Shown: piece by piece, positions 9,395 to 20,495 of the stretch
How the letters are laid out: each line of letters begins with the position of its first letter
How positions within the stretch are numbered: position 1 is the first letter of the stretch
DNA from: Bacillota bacterium
Lineage (GTDB): Bacteria; Armatimonadota; HRBIN16
Assembly (NCBI GenBank): GCA_023511455.1
Contig: JAIMBJ010000005.1
Span: forward strand, 121,452-185,451
Reading direction: 5' to 3'
DNA: 64,000 nucleotides
Notes under the pieces: model-generated
Seen by the model: only the letters and a program-made list of their open reading frames with translations
Database searches by the model: none
What the model was told of the DNA's origin: nothing
Position numbers and translations under genes: made by a program

Positions 9395-10855
9395 TCACAA
9401 CAGTTTCGCGCCGGTGAGGGGCAGGTAAGTGCGCCCCATCAGGTACTTGTCCACGTAGTGCGCTGCCTCACGTCCCTCGCTAATCGCCCACACAATCAGC
9501 GACTGTCCCCGGCGCATATCGCCCGCGGCGAATACACCTGGCACCGAAGTGGCGTAATTGATGGTCTTTACGTTGCCGCGCTCGTCATACTCTACGCCCA
9601 GCGAATCCAGCAAGCCATCATGCTGCGGGTGCAGGAAGCCCATCGCCAGCAACACCAGATCCACATCCAGACTGAACTCGCTGCCAGGTATCTCGCGGAA
9701 CTGCCGTCTGCCGCTGGAATCTGTGTACCATTCCAGCCGCACCGCGTGCAACCGCCTGACGTTGCCGTGTTCGTCGCCTTCGAACCATTTGGTATTGATG
9801 CTCCACTCGCGGATGCCGCCCTCCTCATGCGCGCTGGAGGTGCGCAGGATCATAGGGTAGGTCGGCCAGGGCTGGGTGATCTCATCGCGTTCCAGCGGGG
9901 GCTTGGGCATCAATTCAATCTGGTAGACCTCCTTCGCACCCTGCCGGATGACGGTGCCCAGGCAGTCCGCCCCGGTATCGCCTCCACCGATAATCGCCAC
10001 GCGCTTGCCCTCGGCAGTAATGCGTTGCTCAGGGGGAATATGGTCGCCAGCGTTCACGCGGTTCTGCTGGGTCAGGTATTCCATGGCGAAATGGATGCCT
10101 TTCAGATTGCGTCCGGGCACCTTCAGGTCGCGCGGGATGGTGGAACCACCTGTTAACACCACTGCGTCGAACGCCGCCAGCAGCTCCTTGGTAGTAACGT
10201 CCACCCCCACATTCACGCCGGGCTGAAAGTCTATCCCCTCCGCCTCCATCAGCTGCAGTCGGCGATCCAGGATTTTCTTATCGAGTTTGAAATCGGGGAT
10301 GCCGTAACGCAACAATCCCCCGATGCGGTCGGCGCGTTCGAACACCGTCACCCAGTGGCCAGCGCGGTTAAGTTGCTGTGCCGCTGCAAGCCCTGCCGGT
10401 CCCGACCCCACCACCGCCACTCGCTTGCCCGTGCGCACCGGCGGGGGTTCCGGCTGTACCCAGCCTTTCTCGAAACCGTACTCGATGATGTGTTCCTCGA
10501 TCTGTTTGATGGTGACCGCAGGCTGGTTGATGCCCAGCACGCACGCGGTTTCACAGGGCGCGGGGCACAAACGACCGGTGAACTCCGGGAAGTTGTTGGT
10601 GGCGTGCAGGCGGCGCAGTGCCTCGTGCCATTTGCTGCGGTATACCAGGTCGTTCCAGTCGGGGATGATATTGCCCAGTGGACAACCCAGATGGCAGAAA
10701 GGCACGCCGCAGTCCATGCATCGAGCCGCCTGTTGTTGCAGACGCTCGGGCGGCATGTGCGTATGCACTTCCAGCCAGTCTCGCTTGCGCTCCTCCACCG
10801 GTCGGTAGGGCGCGGTTTCGCGTGTATACTTTAGAAAGCCTTTTGGGTCAGCCAT
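9395..10855 (-). CDS. gltD: glutamate synthase small subunit (NADPH)
   Basis: Beta subunit of glutamate synthase: it oxidises NADPH through FAD and passes electrons to the large subunit. It is 486 aa. The N-terminal cysteine-rich cluster region [22 protein letters not shown] is followed by the FAD-binding Rossmann motif [15 protein letters not shown], and a second dinucleotide motif [11 protein letters not shown] binds NADPH. The end is marked by [19 protein letters not shown]. It starts 12 bp after gltB ends, so the two are cotranscribed. Confidence 0.97.
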   Translation of the reverse strand: MADPKGFLKYTRETAPYRPVEERKRDWLEVHTHMPPERLQQQAARCMDCGVPFCHLGCPLGNIIPDWNDLVYRSKWHEALRRLHATNNFPEFTGRLCPAPCETACVLGINQPAVTIKQIEEHIIEYGFEKGWVQPEPPPVRTGKRVAVVGSGPAGLAAAQQLNRAGHWVTVFERADRIGGLLRYGIPDFKLDKKILDRRLQLMEAEGIDFQPGVNVGVDVTTKELLAAFDAVVLTGGSTIPRDLKVPGRNLKGIHFAMEYLTQQNRVNAGDHIPPEQRITAEGKRVAIIGGGDTGADCLGTVIRQGAKEVYQIELMPKPPLERDEITQPWPTYPMILRTSSAHEEGGIREWSINTKWFEGDEHGNVRRLHAVRLEWYTDSSGRRQFREIPGSEFSLDVDLVLLAMGFLHPQHDGLLDSLGVEYDERGNVKTINYATSVPGVFAAGDMRRGQSLIVWAISEGREAAHYVDKYLMGRTYLPLTGAKLL

Positions 10856-10867
10856 GCGTCCACCACC

Positions 10868-13800
10868 TCAGTCCATCACCATCTGCTCGGCGGATTGCTC
10901 TCGTGCCATCTCTGCCAGCACGGTCTTGTACTCTACCGAAATGACCTTCACAAACTGCGGTAGCACTTCGTTCCAGCGCTCCAGCACCTCTTTGGCGCGC
11001 GCGCTGCCGGTATAGCGATGGTGTCGCTCCACAAGGTCGCGTAGCAGGGAAATATCCTCGGGGTCCTCTACCGGTTCCAGCAAGATCGAGCCGCCGCCGA
11101 AATTCACGCGCCTGTCGAACAGCCCGTCGATGTCCCATACGAAGGCGATTCCGCCGCTCATGCCCGCGGCGAAGTTGCGTCCGGTTTTGCCCAGCACCAC
11201 CACCACGCCGCCGGTCATATATTCACAGCAATGGTCGCCTGCACCCTCGACCACCGCCCTGGCGCCGCTATTGCGCACCGCGAAGCGTTCACCCACCACA
11301 CCGCTCAGGAACACCTCTCCGCCTGTGGCTCCATATAGCAGTGTGTTGCCCGCGATGATGTTCTCATGCGGTGGGAAGTCGCTCTCCTTTGGCGGATAGG
11401 CGATGATGCGCCCGCCGGAGATGCCCTTGCCCAGATAGTCGTTGGCGTCGCCTTCCAGGATGAGTGTCACGCCGTTGTGCAGGAAAGCACCGAAGCTCTG
11501 CCCGGCGGAGCCTTTGAAGTGGATGCGGATGGTGTCGTCGGGTAGACCCTCCTCGCCGTAGCGTCGGGCAATCTCGCCGCTGAGCATCGTGCCCACCGTG
11601 CGGTTGCAGTTGCGGATGGGCAGGCTCAGCTCCACCCGCTCGCCACGTTCCAGAGCAGGCTTGCACAGCTCCAGCAGCTGGATGTCTATCTGCTTCTCCA
11701 GACCGTGGTTCTGTTTCTCCACACAGCGAAGGGGCGTATCGGGTGGCACATCGGGCTTTTGCAGTAGCAGGCTCACGTCCACACCCTTCGCCTTCCAGTG
11801 GTCGATGGCTTCGCGCGTCTCCAGCATGTCCACGCGCCCCACCATGTCGTCGAACTTGCGGAAGCCCAGTTCCGCCATAATCTCACGCACTTCCTGCGCC
11901 ACGAAGGTGAAGAAGTTCACCACGTGCTCGGGTTTGCCGGCGAACCGCTCGCGCAATACAGGGTCCTGTGTGGCGATGCCTACGGGACACGTGTTCAGGT
12001 GACACACGCGCATCATGATGCAGCCCAGTGCCACCAGCGCCGCGCTGGAGAAACCGAACTCCTCCGCACCCAGCAAGGCGGCAATCACCACGTCGCGTCC
12101 CGTCTTCAGCTGTCCGTCGGTTTGCAGCACCACACGCCCGCGCAGCCCGTTTTTCACCAGCACCTGTTGCGTCTCGGCGATGCCCAGCTCCCACGGGATG
12201 CCCGCGTGCTTGATAGACGACAGCGGTGACGCCCCTGTACCGCCTTCGAAACCGCTGATGAGGATATGGTCGGCGTGCGCTTTCGCCACGCCTGCCGCTA
12301 CTGTGCCAACTCCCACTTCCGCCACCAGTTTCACCGAGATGCGGGCGTAGGGGTTGACGTTTTTCAGGTCAAAGATGAGCTGCGCCAAATCCTCGATCGA
12401 GTAGATGTCGTGGTGCGGCGGCGGCGAGATGAGCGTCACCCCCGGTGTGGAGTGGCGCACTTTGGCGATGTACTTGCTCACTTTATGCCCGGGCAGCTGT
12501 CCGCCCTCGCCGGGCTTTGCGCCCTGCGCCATCTTAATCTGCAGTTCGTCGGCGTTCACCAGATAGTGGGTGGTGACGCCAAACCGCCCCGATGCCACCT
12601 GCTTGATGGCGCTGCGCTTGCTGTCGCCGTTGGGAAGGGGGATGTAGCGCTCGGGGTCTTCCCCGCCCTCGCCGGTATTGCTCTTGCCGCCCAGGCGGTT
12701 CATGGCGATAGCCAGAGTCTCGTGCGCCTCCTTGCTGATGGAGCCCAGAGACATCGCTCCGGTGGCGAACCGCTTCACAATCTCACTAACGGGTTCCACC
12801 TCCTCGATGGGGATGGGGTTGCCCTTCTTGAACTTGAACAATCCGCGCAGCGTCGCCAGCTGCTCGTTCTGCTGGTTGACCAGCTCGGCGTATTCTTTGT
12901 AAATCTGGTAATTGCCGGTGCGTACGGCGTGCTGGAGTTTGGCGATGACGTCGGGGTTCATCTGATGGAACTCGCCGCCGCGACGCCATTTGTACCAGCC
13001 GCCTGGGTCCAGGTCCAGATTCTCCGGTACGGGCGCGGGTGGGTAGGCAAAGCGGTGCCGTGCCAGCGTCTCCTCGGCAATGACGTCCAGCTTCACGCCA
13101 CTGATGCGCGAGGCAGTGTGCGTGAAGTACTTGTCGATAACCTCTTCATGTAAGCCGATGGCTTCGAATATCTGCGCGCCGCGGTAGCTCTGCAGGGTGG
13201 AGATGCCCATCTTGGACATCGTCTTGAGCAAGCCCTTGTTAATGGACTTGATGAAGTTTTTACACGCCTGCTCGTAGCTCAGCTCTTCCGGCAGCATACC
13301 CTCGCGCTTCATGTCCGCCAGCGTTTCAAACACCAGGTAAGGGTTCACCGCGCTTGCCCCATAGCCGATGAGCAGGGCGAAGTGGTGCACCTCGCGCGGC
13401 TCGCCCGATTCCACCACCAGCCCCACCGCAGTGCGCGTGCCCTCGCGGATCAGGTGGTGATGCACCGCCGAGGTTGCCAGCAGGGCGGGGATCGGGGCAT
13501 GATTGCGGTCGACGCCCCGGTCCGACAGGATGATAATGCTGACCCCTTCGGCAACGGCGCGGCTAGCCTCTTTGCAAAGGCGCGTGAGAGCCACCTCCAT
13601 GCCTGCCGCGCCGGTATCGGGGTCGAACAGCATCGAAAGCGTGCGCGCACGGAAGTTGTTCACCTCGATGTGGCGCAACTTCTCCAGCTCCACGTTGGTC
13701 AGGATGGGTGTCTCAATGCGCAGCTGCCTGCAGTGTTCTGGGGTCTCTTCCAGCAGGCTACCGTCCTTGCCGATGTAGTCCGCCAGCGACATCACTATCT

Positions 13801-15406
13801 CTTCGCGGATGTGGTCGATGGGCGGGTTAGTGACCTGTGCGAACAGTTGCTTGAAGTAGTTGTATAGCAGCTGCGGTCTCTGCGAGAGCACTGCGATTGG
13901 CGTGTCGTTGCCCATTGAGCCAACCGGTTCTTCGCCGTCGGTAGCCATCGGCGCCAGAATCATGTGCAGGTCTTCCAGCGTATAACCGAACACCTTCTGC
14001 CGCTCCAGAATGGTGTCGTGGTTGGGCAGGTAGACATGCGGCGGGTCGGGCAGCTTGCTCAAGTCGATGCGGTTCTGGATGAGCCACTGCCGATACGGCT
14101 TCTGGTGGACGATGCGGTCTTTAATCTCCTCATCGTCGATAATGCGTCCCTCTTCGGTATCGACCAGAAAGATTTTGCCCGGCTGAAGCCGCCACTTGGA
14201 GCGAATGTTCTCATCGGGGATGTCCATGACCCCCGTTTCGGATGCCATTACCACCAGGTCATCCTTGGTCACCAGATAGCGCGCGGGGCGCAAGCCGTTT
14301 CGGTCGAGCATGGCACCGATTTGCCTTCCATCGGTGAAAGCCACCGCCGCTGGGCCGTCCCACGGCTCCATGATGCAGGCATGGTACTCGTAGAACGCCT
14401 TGCGGTCTTCGTCCATGAACTGGTGGTTGCCCCACGCTTCGGGGATGAGCATCAGCATGGCATGAGCAAGACTGCGCCCACCCCGCACCAGCAGCTCCAG
14501 CGCGTTGTCCAGTGTGGCGGAGTCGCTGCCTGTCTCCGTCACCAGCGGGGTCAGCTTCTTTACGTCGTCGCCAAACAGCGGCGAACGCAGTTGAGCCTCG
14601 CGGGCACGCATCCAGTTGCGGTTACCGCGCAAGGTGTTGATTTCCCCGTTGTGAGCAATCATGCGGTAAGGGTGTGCCAGCGGCCAGGTGGGGAAGGTGT
14701 TGGTGCTGAACCGCTGATGTACCAGGGCAAGCGCGGTGACGACATCTGGCTCTGCGAGGTCCAGGTAGAACCCACTGATCTGGTGCGCCAGCAACAGTCC
14801 TTTGTACACAATCGTTCTCGATGATAGGCTGCAGATGTAAAAGTATTCGGGCTGTTTGAGGTGCAGACGAACTACACGGTTCTCAATCACCTTGCGGATA
14901 ACAAACAGCTTGCGCTCAAACGCTTCCTGATCTGGCAGGTGCTTTGCTCGCCCGATGAAAAACTGTTTGATGACCGGCTCGACCGCCCGCGACGCGCTGC
15001 CGATGACGGTATTGTCTACAGGTACATCGCGCCATCCCAAAAACAGCTGCCCTTCTTCTTTCGTTACGGTCTCAATAGCCGCCTCGCACAGGGCACGGTC
15101 GCGCTCATCGCGGGGCAGGAAAACCATGCCCACGCCATAATAACCTTCATCGGGCAGGTTCCCATCACGCACACGCAGGAAGAAACGGTGCGGTATCTGG
15201 ATCAGGATGCCTGCGCCGTCACCCGTTTCGGGGTCACTGCCAGACGCGCCCCGGTGCACCAGGTTTTCCAGAATCTGGATGCCCTGTTCGACAATAGCGT
15301 GCGACTTCTTGCCTTGAATGTTGACCACAAAGCCTACCCCGCAGGCGTCGTGCTCATGCTCGGGGTGATACAGACCTTCTGGTAGTGGTAATCCGTAATA
15401 ATGCAT
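10868..15406 (-). CDS. gltB: glutamate synthase large subunit
   Basis: Makes two glutamates from glutamine and 2-oxoglutarate, the main ammonium assimilation route with glutamine synthetase. It is 1512 aa, the usual size. The N-terminal class II glutaminase follows a short propeptide; the nucleophile is Cys22 in [15 protein letters not shown] central domain is followed by the FMN-binding synthase domain ([27 protein letters not shown]), with the 3Fe-4S cysteines in [15 protein letters not shown]. The C-terminal GXGXG beta-helix domain follows (GMSGGIAFV). A promoter is proposed at 15540-15569, with a strong hairpin in the leader at 15471-15513. Confidence 0.98.
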   Translation of the reverse strand: MHYYGLPLPEGLYHPEHEHDACGVGFVVNIQGKKSHAIVEQGIQILENLVHRGASGSDPETGDGAGILIQIPHRFFLRVRDGNLPDEGYYGVGMVFLPRDERDRALCEAAIETVTKEEGQLFLGWRDVPVDNTVIGSASRAVEPVIKQFFIGRAKHLPDQEAFERKLFVIRKVIENRVVRLHLKQPEYFYICSLSSRTIVYKGLLLAHQISGFYLDLAEPDVVTALALVHQRFSTNTFPTWPLAHPYRMIAHNGEINTLRGNRNWMRAREAQLRSPLFGDDVKKLTPLVTETGSDSATLDNALELLVRGGRSLAHAMLMLIPEAWGNHQFMDEDRKAFYEYHACIMEPWDGPAAVAFTDGRQIGAMLDRNGLRPARYLVTKDDLVVMASETGVMDIPDENIRSKWRLQPGKIFLVDTEEGRIIDDEEIKDRIVHQKPYRQWLIQNRIDLSKLPDPPHVYLPNHDTILERQKVFGYTLEDLHMILAPMATDGEEPVGSMGNDTPIAVLSQRPQLLYNYFKQLFAQVTNPPIDHIREEIVMSLADYIGKDGSLLEETPEHCRQLRIETPILTNVELEKLRHIEVNNFRARTLSMLFDPDTGAAGMEVALTRLCKEASRAVAEGVSIIILSDRGVDRNHAPIPALLATSAVHHHLIREGTRTAVGLVVESGEPREVHHFALLIGYGASAVNPYLVFETLADMKREGMLPEELSYEQACKNFIKSINKGLLKTMSKMGISTLQSYRGAQIFEAIGLHEEVIDKYFTHTASRISGVKLDVIAEETLARHRFAYPPAPVPENLDLDPGGWYKWRRGGEFHQMNPDVIAKLQHAVRTGNYQIYKEYAELVNQQNEQLATLRGLFKFKKGNPIPIEEVEPVSEIVKRFATGAMSLGSISKEAHETLAIAMNRLGGKSNTGEGGEDPERYIPLPNGDSKRSAIKQVASGRFGVTTHYLVNADELQIKMAQGAKPGEGGQLPGHKVSKYIAKVRHSTPGVTLISPPPHHDIYSIEDLAQLIFDLKNVNPYARISVKLVAEVGVGTVAAGVAKAHADHILISGFEGGTGASPLSSIKHAGIPWELGIAETQQVLVKNGLRGRVVLQTDGQLKTGRDVVIAALLGAEEFGFSSAALVALGCIMMRVCHLNTCPVGIATQDPVLRERFAGKPEHVVNFFTFVAQEVREIMAELGFRKFDDMVGRVDMLETREAIDHWKAKGVDVSLLLQKPDVPPDTPLRCVEKQNHGLEKQIDIQLLELCKPALERGERVELSLPIRNCNRTVGTMLSGEIARRYGEEGLPDDTIRIHFKGSAGQSFGAFLHNGVTLILEGDANDYLGKGISGGRIIAYPPKESDFPPHENIIAGNTLLYGATGGEVFLSGVVGERFAVRNSGARAVVEGAGDHCCEYMTGGVVVVLGKTGRNFAAGMSGGIAFVWDIDGLFDRRVNFGGGSILLEPVEDPEDISLLRDLVERHHRYTGSARAKEVLERWNEVLPQFVKVISVEYKTVLAEMAREQSAEQMVMD

Positions 15407-15470
15407 CCTCTTCTACCAGCTCCTTGTCACGCAATACTTGAAATAAGTCCTTACCTGCAGGACAAATAAC

Positions 15471-15513
15471 GCCCGTTGTCGCTGGTGCGTGCTTTCGCAC
15501 GAACGACACGGGC
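15471..15513 (-). terminator. strong hairpin in gltB leader / downstream of the flhA-flhF-GT unit
   Basis: A long imperfect stem: outer arms GCCCGTTGTCG and CGACACGGGC with one bulged base, inner stem CGTGC-TTTC-GCACG. On the minus strand it is followed by GTTATTTGTCC. It lies 40 bp after the glycosyltransferase stop and 65 bp before the gltB start, so it may terminate the upstream unit, attenuate gltB, or both. Confidence 0.5.
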
Positions 15514-15539
15514 GCCTTTGGAACCGTGTGCGTGCAGTT

Positions 15540-15569
15540 ATTTTACCGCAGTTTATGTTCTATTTGCAA
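15540..15569 (-). promoter_or_regulatory. candidate promoter of gltBD
   Basis: On the minus strand TTGCAA (15569-15564) and TAAAAT (15545-15540) are separated by 18 bp. The -35 box overlaps the last codons of the preceding glycosyltransferase gene. Confidence 0.4.
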
Positions 15570-16527
15570 CCTCTGGAACTTTTCCACGTGAAAGACCGAG
15601 TGCATCCTGCAAAACCTCCCGGAACATGGCGACGTGGCGGGCAGCATGGTGGCGGTTGGGTTTGCCCACCAGCCATGCCCACATCCACAGCACCATCCTC
15701 AACAATGCCCCCATCGCGATGAGAAGACGATACACAGGCACGCTCCATGCGCCGTATACCTCGCGGAAGAAGAGGATACGGCTTCGGTTGTACGCTTTCA
15801 CCATCTCCGTACGCACCGATTCCTGCTCGCTGCTGGCGCCCAGGTGGTGCTTGAACTTCGCATGGGGCACATAGTAGATACGCCCACCTGCCCGACGGAT
15901 GCGATGACACAGCTCGGTGTCCTCGGCATACATGAAATAGCGTTCGTCGAACAGGGGGAAGCGACCATCTGCTTGTCGGCGCAGCATCAGGCATGCCCCC
16001 ACTACCTGCTCCACTTCGCGCACGCTATCGTAGCTCCACCAGGAGAGGGTATATCCCCCAAACAGGCGCGTTCTGGGGAAGGCTTTAGCCAGCAGGCTCT
16101 GCTCGCAGAACACCGCCCACAGGGTCAACCGTTCCGAGCAGGAAGTCTGGATGCTCCCGTCCGGTAGAATAAGCTGCCCGCCGGCGGCGTGGGCTTCAGG
16201 ATGCTGGCGCATGAAATCGATCAGGGCTTGCAGGGCGTCGGGCATGACCTCGATGTCGCTATTCAGTATCAGCGCGAATTCGCCCTGAGCCTGTCGCAGC
16301 GCCTGATTATTCGCCTTGCCGTAGCCCAGGTTCTGCTCGTTGGCAATCAGGCGCACCTGCGGGAACTGCTCGTGCACCATTTGCACGCTGCCGTCGGATG
16401 AGGCGTTATCCACGACCCACACCTCGAACGGCTCGCGGGGGGGATATGCGAAGATGGAGCGCAGACAAGCACGCAGGTGCTCGCGCGTGTTCCAGTTGAC
16501 GATGATGATGGATAGCGCTATACTCAT
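15553..16527 (-). CDS. family 2 glycosyltransferase
   Basis: A 324-aa GT-A fold glycosyltransferase, probably transferring a rhamnosyl-like sugar from a nucleotide donor. It opens with LSIIIVNWNTREHLRACL, has EVWVVDNASSDGS and the metal-binding DXD-like segment LNSDIEVMPD, then the acceptor region YFMYAEDTELCHRIRRAG. A hydrophobic stretch near residues 270-295 could anchor it to the membrane. I chose the ATG at 16527 because it overlaps the flhF stop as ATGA; the longer frame would add 12 residues. Its tight coupling to flhF hints at glycosylation of a surface appendage, but the acceptor cannot be read from sequence. Confidence 0.9.
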   Translation of the reverse strand: MSIALSIIIVNWNTREHLRACLRSIFAYPPREPFEVWVVDNASSDGSVQMVHEQFPQVRLIANEQNLGYGKANNQALRQAQGEFALILNSDIEVMPDALQALIDFMRQHPEAHAAGGQLILPDGSIQTSCSERLTLWAVFCEQSLLAKAFPRTRLFGGYTLSWWSYDSVREVEQVVGACLMLRRQADGRFPLFDERYFMYAEDTELCHRIRRAGGRIYYVPHAKFKHHLGASSEQESVRTEMVKAYNRSRILFFREVYGAWSVPVYRLLIAMGALLRMVLWMWAWLVGKPNRHHAARHVAMFREVLQDALGLSRGKVPEVANRT

Positions 16528-17663
16528 GCGGCTGGCGTCAGGATAGAAGCGTGGGCGGAGCAAACGCCCAACACCAGTGACGCCAGCTTATTCGCCTCCG
16601 CCACCTCGACATCCTCTGGCACACGCTGTCCCGTCGTCACATACGAGATGGGCAGGGGATGCTTCACTGCCACGTTCAGGATGTTGCCAAAGGTGGTGCT
16701 CTCATCCAGCTTCGTCCATACCACGCGGTGCAGAGGCATTACCGAAAATCGCTGGACGATGTCATACAGGTCATGTGTTTTGGTCGTGCTGCTCAGCACC
16801 AGATGCACTTCGCAATCGCTGAGCCGTTCGCAACAGGCTTTGAGCTCGCCAATCTGCATACTGTTGCGCTGGCTGCGTCCGGCGGTATCCACGAACACGA
16901 TGTCCATGCTGGAGAACTCGCGTACGGCGGCAGGCAGTTCGCTACTGCTGTATACCACGCGGATGGGCACACCGATAATCTGGCTGTAGGTGCGCAGTTG
17001 CTCCACCGCGGCGATGCGGTAGGTATCGATGGTAATCAGTCCCACGCGGCGTTTTTGCAGGAGCGCATACTGAGCCGCCAGTTTGGCGATGGTGGTGGTC
17101 TTGCCCACGCCCGTCGGTCCCACCAGCATCACTACCTTTGGCTGCGCCTCCTGCAGGGTAATGGCACCCGAGGTGGTTAACCGCTCGGCAATCACTGACT
17201 GCAGCGCGCTCTCCGAGAGGGCATCTTCGGAGATGGACTGTAGCAGTTCGCGAGCGATGGTCTCTTCCACCCCCGACTCTATCAGCAGCTGTAGCCAGCG
17301 GTTGTGTGCCGGTGTGCCAACGGGCACATTGTTGGAAACGACCGCCACGCCCTGCCGGGCAAGCTGGGCAATCATGGCTTTCAGGTTCTGTATCTCGTTC
17401 TCCAGCTGCTCGATGCGAGAGGTTGATTCCTGCGTATCCGGAGGCGTCAGCGTGGACGCGGTGGGCTTTTGCGGGCGTCGCAGGCTCTCGAGGTCGGGGT
17501 TGTCGGTCGCCCAGACTTCGACCATCTCGCGTCCCCACACGCCCAGCACGCGCTTGTTGACCTTGCGTGTTTGCACAATGACCGCGTCGCGTCCCAAATC
17601 CGCGCGAACCATTGCCAGCGCTTCGGTTATCGTCTTTGCCTGGTATTTGCGGATATTTGCCAT
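16524..17663 (-). CDS. flhF: flagellar biosynthesis SRP-type GTPase FlhF
   Basis: SRP-family GTPase that positions and numbers flagella at the pole in many bacteria. It is 379 aa. The N-terminal part (MANIRKYQAKTITEALAMVR) is the usual B domain, a linker with a coiled coil follows, then an N domain and the G domain with P-loop GPTGVGKTTTIAKLAA, DTYRIAAVEQLRTY, DTAGRSQRN and the specificity motif TKLDE. The start is the ATG at 17663 with the Shine-Dalgarno TAGGAGGAGG, 11 bp after flhA ends. FlhG, its usual partner, is not in view. Confidence 0.94.
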   Translation of the reverse strand: MANIRKYQAKTITEALAMVRADLGRDAVIVQTRKVNKRVLGVWGREMVEVWATDNPDLESLRRPQKPTASTLTPPDTQESTSRIEQLENEIQNLKAMIAQLARQGVAVVSNNVPVGTPAHNRWLQLLIESGVEETIARELLQSISEDALSESALQSVIAERLTTSGAITLQEAQPKVVMLVGPTGVGKTTTIAKLAAQYALLQKRRVGLITIDTYRIAAVEQLRTYSQIIGVPIRVVYSSSELPAAVREFSSMDIVFVDTAGRSQRNSMQIGELKACCERLSDCEVHLVLSSTTKTHDLYDIVQRFSVMPLHRVVWTKLDESTTFGNILNVAVKHPLPISYVTTGQRVPEDVEVAEANKLASLVLGVCSAHASILTPAA

Positions 17664-17673
17664 TTTCCTCCTC

Positions 17674-19791
17674 CTAAGCTGCCTGAGATACCCCTGCGAA
17701 CATCGGTACGGAGACCACTGCCACCGCCTCAACTGGCACTCCGCTTGCCACTTCGTTGTAGGCGATGCATGCCACCGACGGCATTGATCGCTCTATTAGC
17801 CTGCGCAGAGGAAGTCGGATTTGCGACGAACAGAGAATGACCGGCACGTAGCCCATTGTTGCCATTTGCTCTACCTGAGCGCCGATTTCCCGCAACAGCG
17901 CGCTGGCGAAGGCGGTATCGATAGCCAGCTGCAACCCCGAGGCGGTGGGCTGGACGCTTTCACGCAGTCGCCCCTCCAGTGATGGCTCCAGCGTCATCAC
18001 ATACAGGGTGCCGTCGCTGGACAGATACTGTCGCGTAATTGTGCGGGCGAGTGCGGCGCGCACCAGCTCGCCCAGCTGGTCGGGGTCTTTGGTACGGGGG
18101 GCGTAGTCCGCCAGGGTTTCCAGAATCGTGCCCAAATCGCGGATGGGGATACGCTCGCGCAACAGGTGCTGCAGCACTTTTTGTACCTCGCCAACGGTCA
18201 TCAGGTCGGGAACCAGCTCCTGCACCACCGCGGCGTTCTGCTGCTTCGTGTGATCGAGCAGGGTTTGCACGTCCTGGCGGGTCAGGATGTTCGCCGCGTG
18301 CTGTTTGATGACTTCGGTCAGGTGTGTTGCCACCACTGCCGAAGGCTCCACGACGGTGTATCCCATCATCTCTGCGGCATCGCGCCGACTAACGGGTATC
18401 CAGTGTGCAGTCAAGCCAAAGGCAGGCTCGCGAGTGGGAATGCCGCCCAGAGATTCCATCTGCTGAGGATCGTCTGCGCCCATCGCCAGCAGGTATTGCG
18501 GACGTACCTCGCCGGTTGCCACCGTCTCACCCTTAATCTTGATGGCGTATTGCTCGTTCTTCAGTTGCAGGTTGTCACGGATGCGCACCGACGGCAGTAC
18601 GATACCCAGCTCCAGCGCAGTCTGACGGCGGATGAGGTTGATACGCTCCACCAGGTCGCCGCCTGCCGAAGCGTCCACCAGCCCCAGCAGACCCAGACCC
18701 AGCTCCAGTTCTATCGTGTCAACGGTCAGCAGCGGCAACACCGCCTCCGGTCCCTTTGGCGCCTCGGGCGCAGGCTGGCGTTTGGGCGCGGTTTCCGCGC
18801 GGCGGGAGCGTGCCCTGTGACCCTGCGTGACCACGTAGCCGATTCCCCCCAGCGCCGCCGCCAGCAGCAACAGCTGGATGATGGGAAAGCCCGGCACCAG
18901 CGCCATCGTGACCAGCATCCCAGCCACAATCCACGCCGGGCGAGCGCGCGAGAAGAGCTGAGAAAACAGGTCTTGCCCGATGTGGGTCTGTGTCGCCGTG
19001 CGGGTGACCAGAATACCTGCTGCGGTAGAGATGAACAGGGCGGGTATCTGTGCCACCAGTCCTTCACCAACAGTCAGCAGGGTGTAAGTGCGCAGGATGG
19101 TCATTGCATCGCCCTGCCCGTTACGCAAGCCTATCAGGAAACCGCCCACGATGTTAATGATGATAATAAGCACCGCCGCGATGGCATCGCCCCGAACGAA
19201 CTTACTGGCACCGTCCATCGCGCCGTAGAAGTCCGCCTCCTCTTCAATCGCCTTGCGCCGCTCCTTTGCCTGCTCTTCGGTGATGAGACCAGCGTTCAGG
19301 TCGGCGTCGATCGCCATCTGCTTGCCCGGCATGGCGTCCAGTGTAAAGCGGGCAGCCACCTCCGCCACACGCCCTGCACCGTTGGTAATGACCACAAACT
19401 GCACGATGACCAGGATGAGAAAAGCCACCACGCCCACCACATAATCGCCACCGACCACGAAGTTTCCAAATGCTTCAATCACGCGCCCGGCGGAACCGGT
19501 GCCCAGAATCAGCTTGGTGGCGGCGATGTTCAGCGAAAGGCGAAACAGGGTAGCAATCAGCAACAGGGAAGGGAACACCGAAAACTGAAGTGGTTCCTGA
19601 ACATAAAGGGTAGTGAGAAATATCAGCGCTGCGCCTGCCAGGTTCACCACCAGCAAGGTATCCAGCAACCACTCCGGCAACGGCACGATGAGCATGACCA
19701 CCACGCCCAGCACCGCTATCGCCATGATGAGGTCGCTGTATTTGCCTAAACGTCCCCCGATTCGCGAATGAAGCGCGATTCCTGCCATCAT
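17674..19791 (-). CDS. flhA: flagellar type III export protein FlhA
   Basis: Large component of the flagellar export gate. It is 705 aa from the ATG at 19791. Eight or so membrane segments occupy the first 330 residues, including the conserved cytoplasmic loop with RFTLDAMPGKQMAIDADLNAG. The C-terminal cytosolic domain begins after RRAETAPKR and includes GYTVVEPSAVVATHL and HVL-type ring contacts. An in-frame extension to 19914 would overlap the divergent promoter region and is unlikely. No other flagellar structural genes are in this window. An AGGTG five bases before the ATG may be the ribosome site. Confidence 0.96.
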   Translation of the reverse strand: MMAGIALHSRIGGRLGKYSDLIMAIAVLGVVVMLIVPLPEWLLDTLLVVNLAGAALIFLTTLYVQEPLQFSVFPSLLLIATLFRLSLNIAATKLILGTGSAGRVIEAFGNFVVGGDYVVGVVAFLILVIVQFVVITNGAGRVAEVAARFTLDAMPGKQMAIDADLNAGLITEEQAKERRKAIEEEADFYGAMDGASKFVRGDAIAAVLIIIINIVGGFLIGLRNGQGDAMTILRTYTLLTVGEGLVAQIPALFISTAAGILVTRTATQTHIGQDLFSQLFSRARPAWIVAGMLVTMALVPGFPIIQLLLLAAALGGIGYVVTQGHRARSRRAETAPKRQPAPEAPKGPEAVLPLLTVDTIELELGLGLLGLVDASAGGDLVERINLIRRQTALELGIVLPSVRIRDNLQLKNEQYAIKIKGETVATGEVRPQYLLAMGADDPQQMESLGGIPTREPAFGLTAHWIPVSRRDAAEMMGYTVVEPSAVVATHLTEVIKQHAANILTRQDVQTLLDHTKQQNAAVVQELVPDLMTVGEVQKVLQHLLRERIPIRDLGTILETLADYAPRTKDPDQLGELVRAALARTITRQYLSSDGTLYVMTLEPSLEGRLRESVQPTASGLQLAIDTAFASALLREIGAQVEQMATMGYVPVILCSSQIRLPLRRLIERSMPSVACIAYNEVASGVPVEAVAVVSVPMFAGVSQAA

Positions 19792-19873
19792 CGTACACCT
19801 GTTAAAAATATCGGTAAACCTGAAGTAGTTCTGGAGACTGTGACTTGGGAACCCTGTCCGCCTTTTCCTTTGC

Positions 19874-19902
19874 TTGACAGGTTTCGTTTTTCGTATTACT
19901 AT
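19874..19902 (+). promoter_or_regulatory. promoter of the YbaK-type deacylase gene
   Basis: TTGACA at 19874-19879 and TACTAT at 19897-19902 with a 17-bp spacer, about 40 bp before the GTG start at 19942. Confidence 0.6.
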
Positions 19903-19941
19903 ACTGTTGCCCACATTTCAAGGCACAAGGGGGTGCAAAGC

Positions 19942-20406
19942 GTGCCTGCGCGCAAATTGAAAGAGTTCCTCGACAGCCACCATGTGAAGTACGTGACCAT
20001 CACACACTCGCGCGCCTATACCTCGCAGGAGGTTGCCGCCTCCGCGCATATCCGGGGCAAGGATTTTGCCAAGACGGTGATGGTGAAGCTGGACGGTAAG
20101 ATGGCGATGGCGGTGCTGCCTGCGACGCGGCGGGTGGATTTGGACGCGCTGAAGCAGGCGGCGGGCGCACAACGCGCCGAACTCGCGACCGAACAGGAGT
20201 TCCAGTATCTGTTCCCCGAATGCGAGACGGGGGCGATGCCACCCTTCGGCAACCTGTACGGCATGGAGGTGTATACCGACGCCAGCCTCGCCGAAGATGA
20301 GGAAATCGCCTTCAACGCGGGCTCCCACATTGAGGTCATACGGATGGCATACAAGGACTTCGAGCGGCTGGTACAACCGAAGGTAGCACATATCGCCAGA
20401 GTGTGA
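19942..20406 (+). CDS. YbaK/EbsC-family aminoacyl-tRNA deacylase
   Basis: A 154-aa single-domain protein of the YbaK/ProX superfamily, which hydrolyses mischarged aminoacyl-tRNAs in trans. Recognisable parts are LKEFLDSHHVKYVTITHSRAYTSQEVAA, the conserved lysine region GKDFAKTVMVKLDGK, and MPPFGNLYGMEVYTD followed by EEIAFNAGSH. The start is the GTG at 19942 with AAGGGGGTG upstream and a promoter at a sensible distance. The open frame runs upstream to 19768, but the extra residues cross the promoter and resemble no family member. Exact tRNA substrate unknown. Confidence 0.9.
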   Translation: MPARKLKEFLDSHHVKYVTITHSRAYTSQEVAASAHIRGKDFAKTVMVKLDGKMAMAVLPATRRVDLDALKQAAGAQRAELATEQEFQYLFPECETGAMPPFGNLYGMEVYTDASLAEDEEIAFNAGSHIEVIRMAYKDFERLVQPKVAHIARV

Positions 20407-20423
20407 TTGGGAAAAAGGTTTTT

Positions 20424-20470
20424 GGCGGAGCGCACCCACCTGCCGTGAAGGCAGGGACGGATACGCTCCG
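20424..20470. terminator. nested hairpin between convergent genes
   Basis: Outer arms CGGAGCG (20426-20432) and CGCTCCG (20464-20470) enclose an inner stem CCTGCC-GTGAA-GGCAGG. It lies between convergent genes ending at 20406 and 20496, which suggests bidirectional termination, though no clear T tract follows on either side. Confidence 0.4.
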
Positions 20471-20495
20471 TCGAAGCCGTTGCTGCTACTCCGCC

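Noticed and set aside
11742..11762. TGGCAC followed by TTGC-like sequence, possible sigma-54 site
   Set aside because: GG and GC are 14 bp apart instead of 10, and it lies inside gltB.
15553..19791. Complete flagellar cluster
   Set aside because: Only flhA and flhF are present with a glycosyltransferase; no structural flagellar genes, FliA or FlhG in the window.
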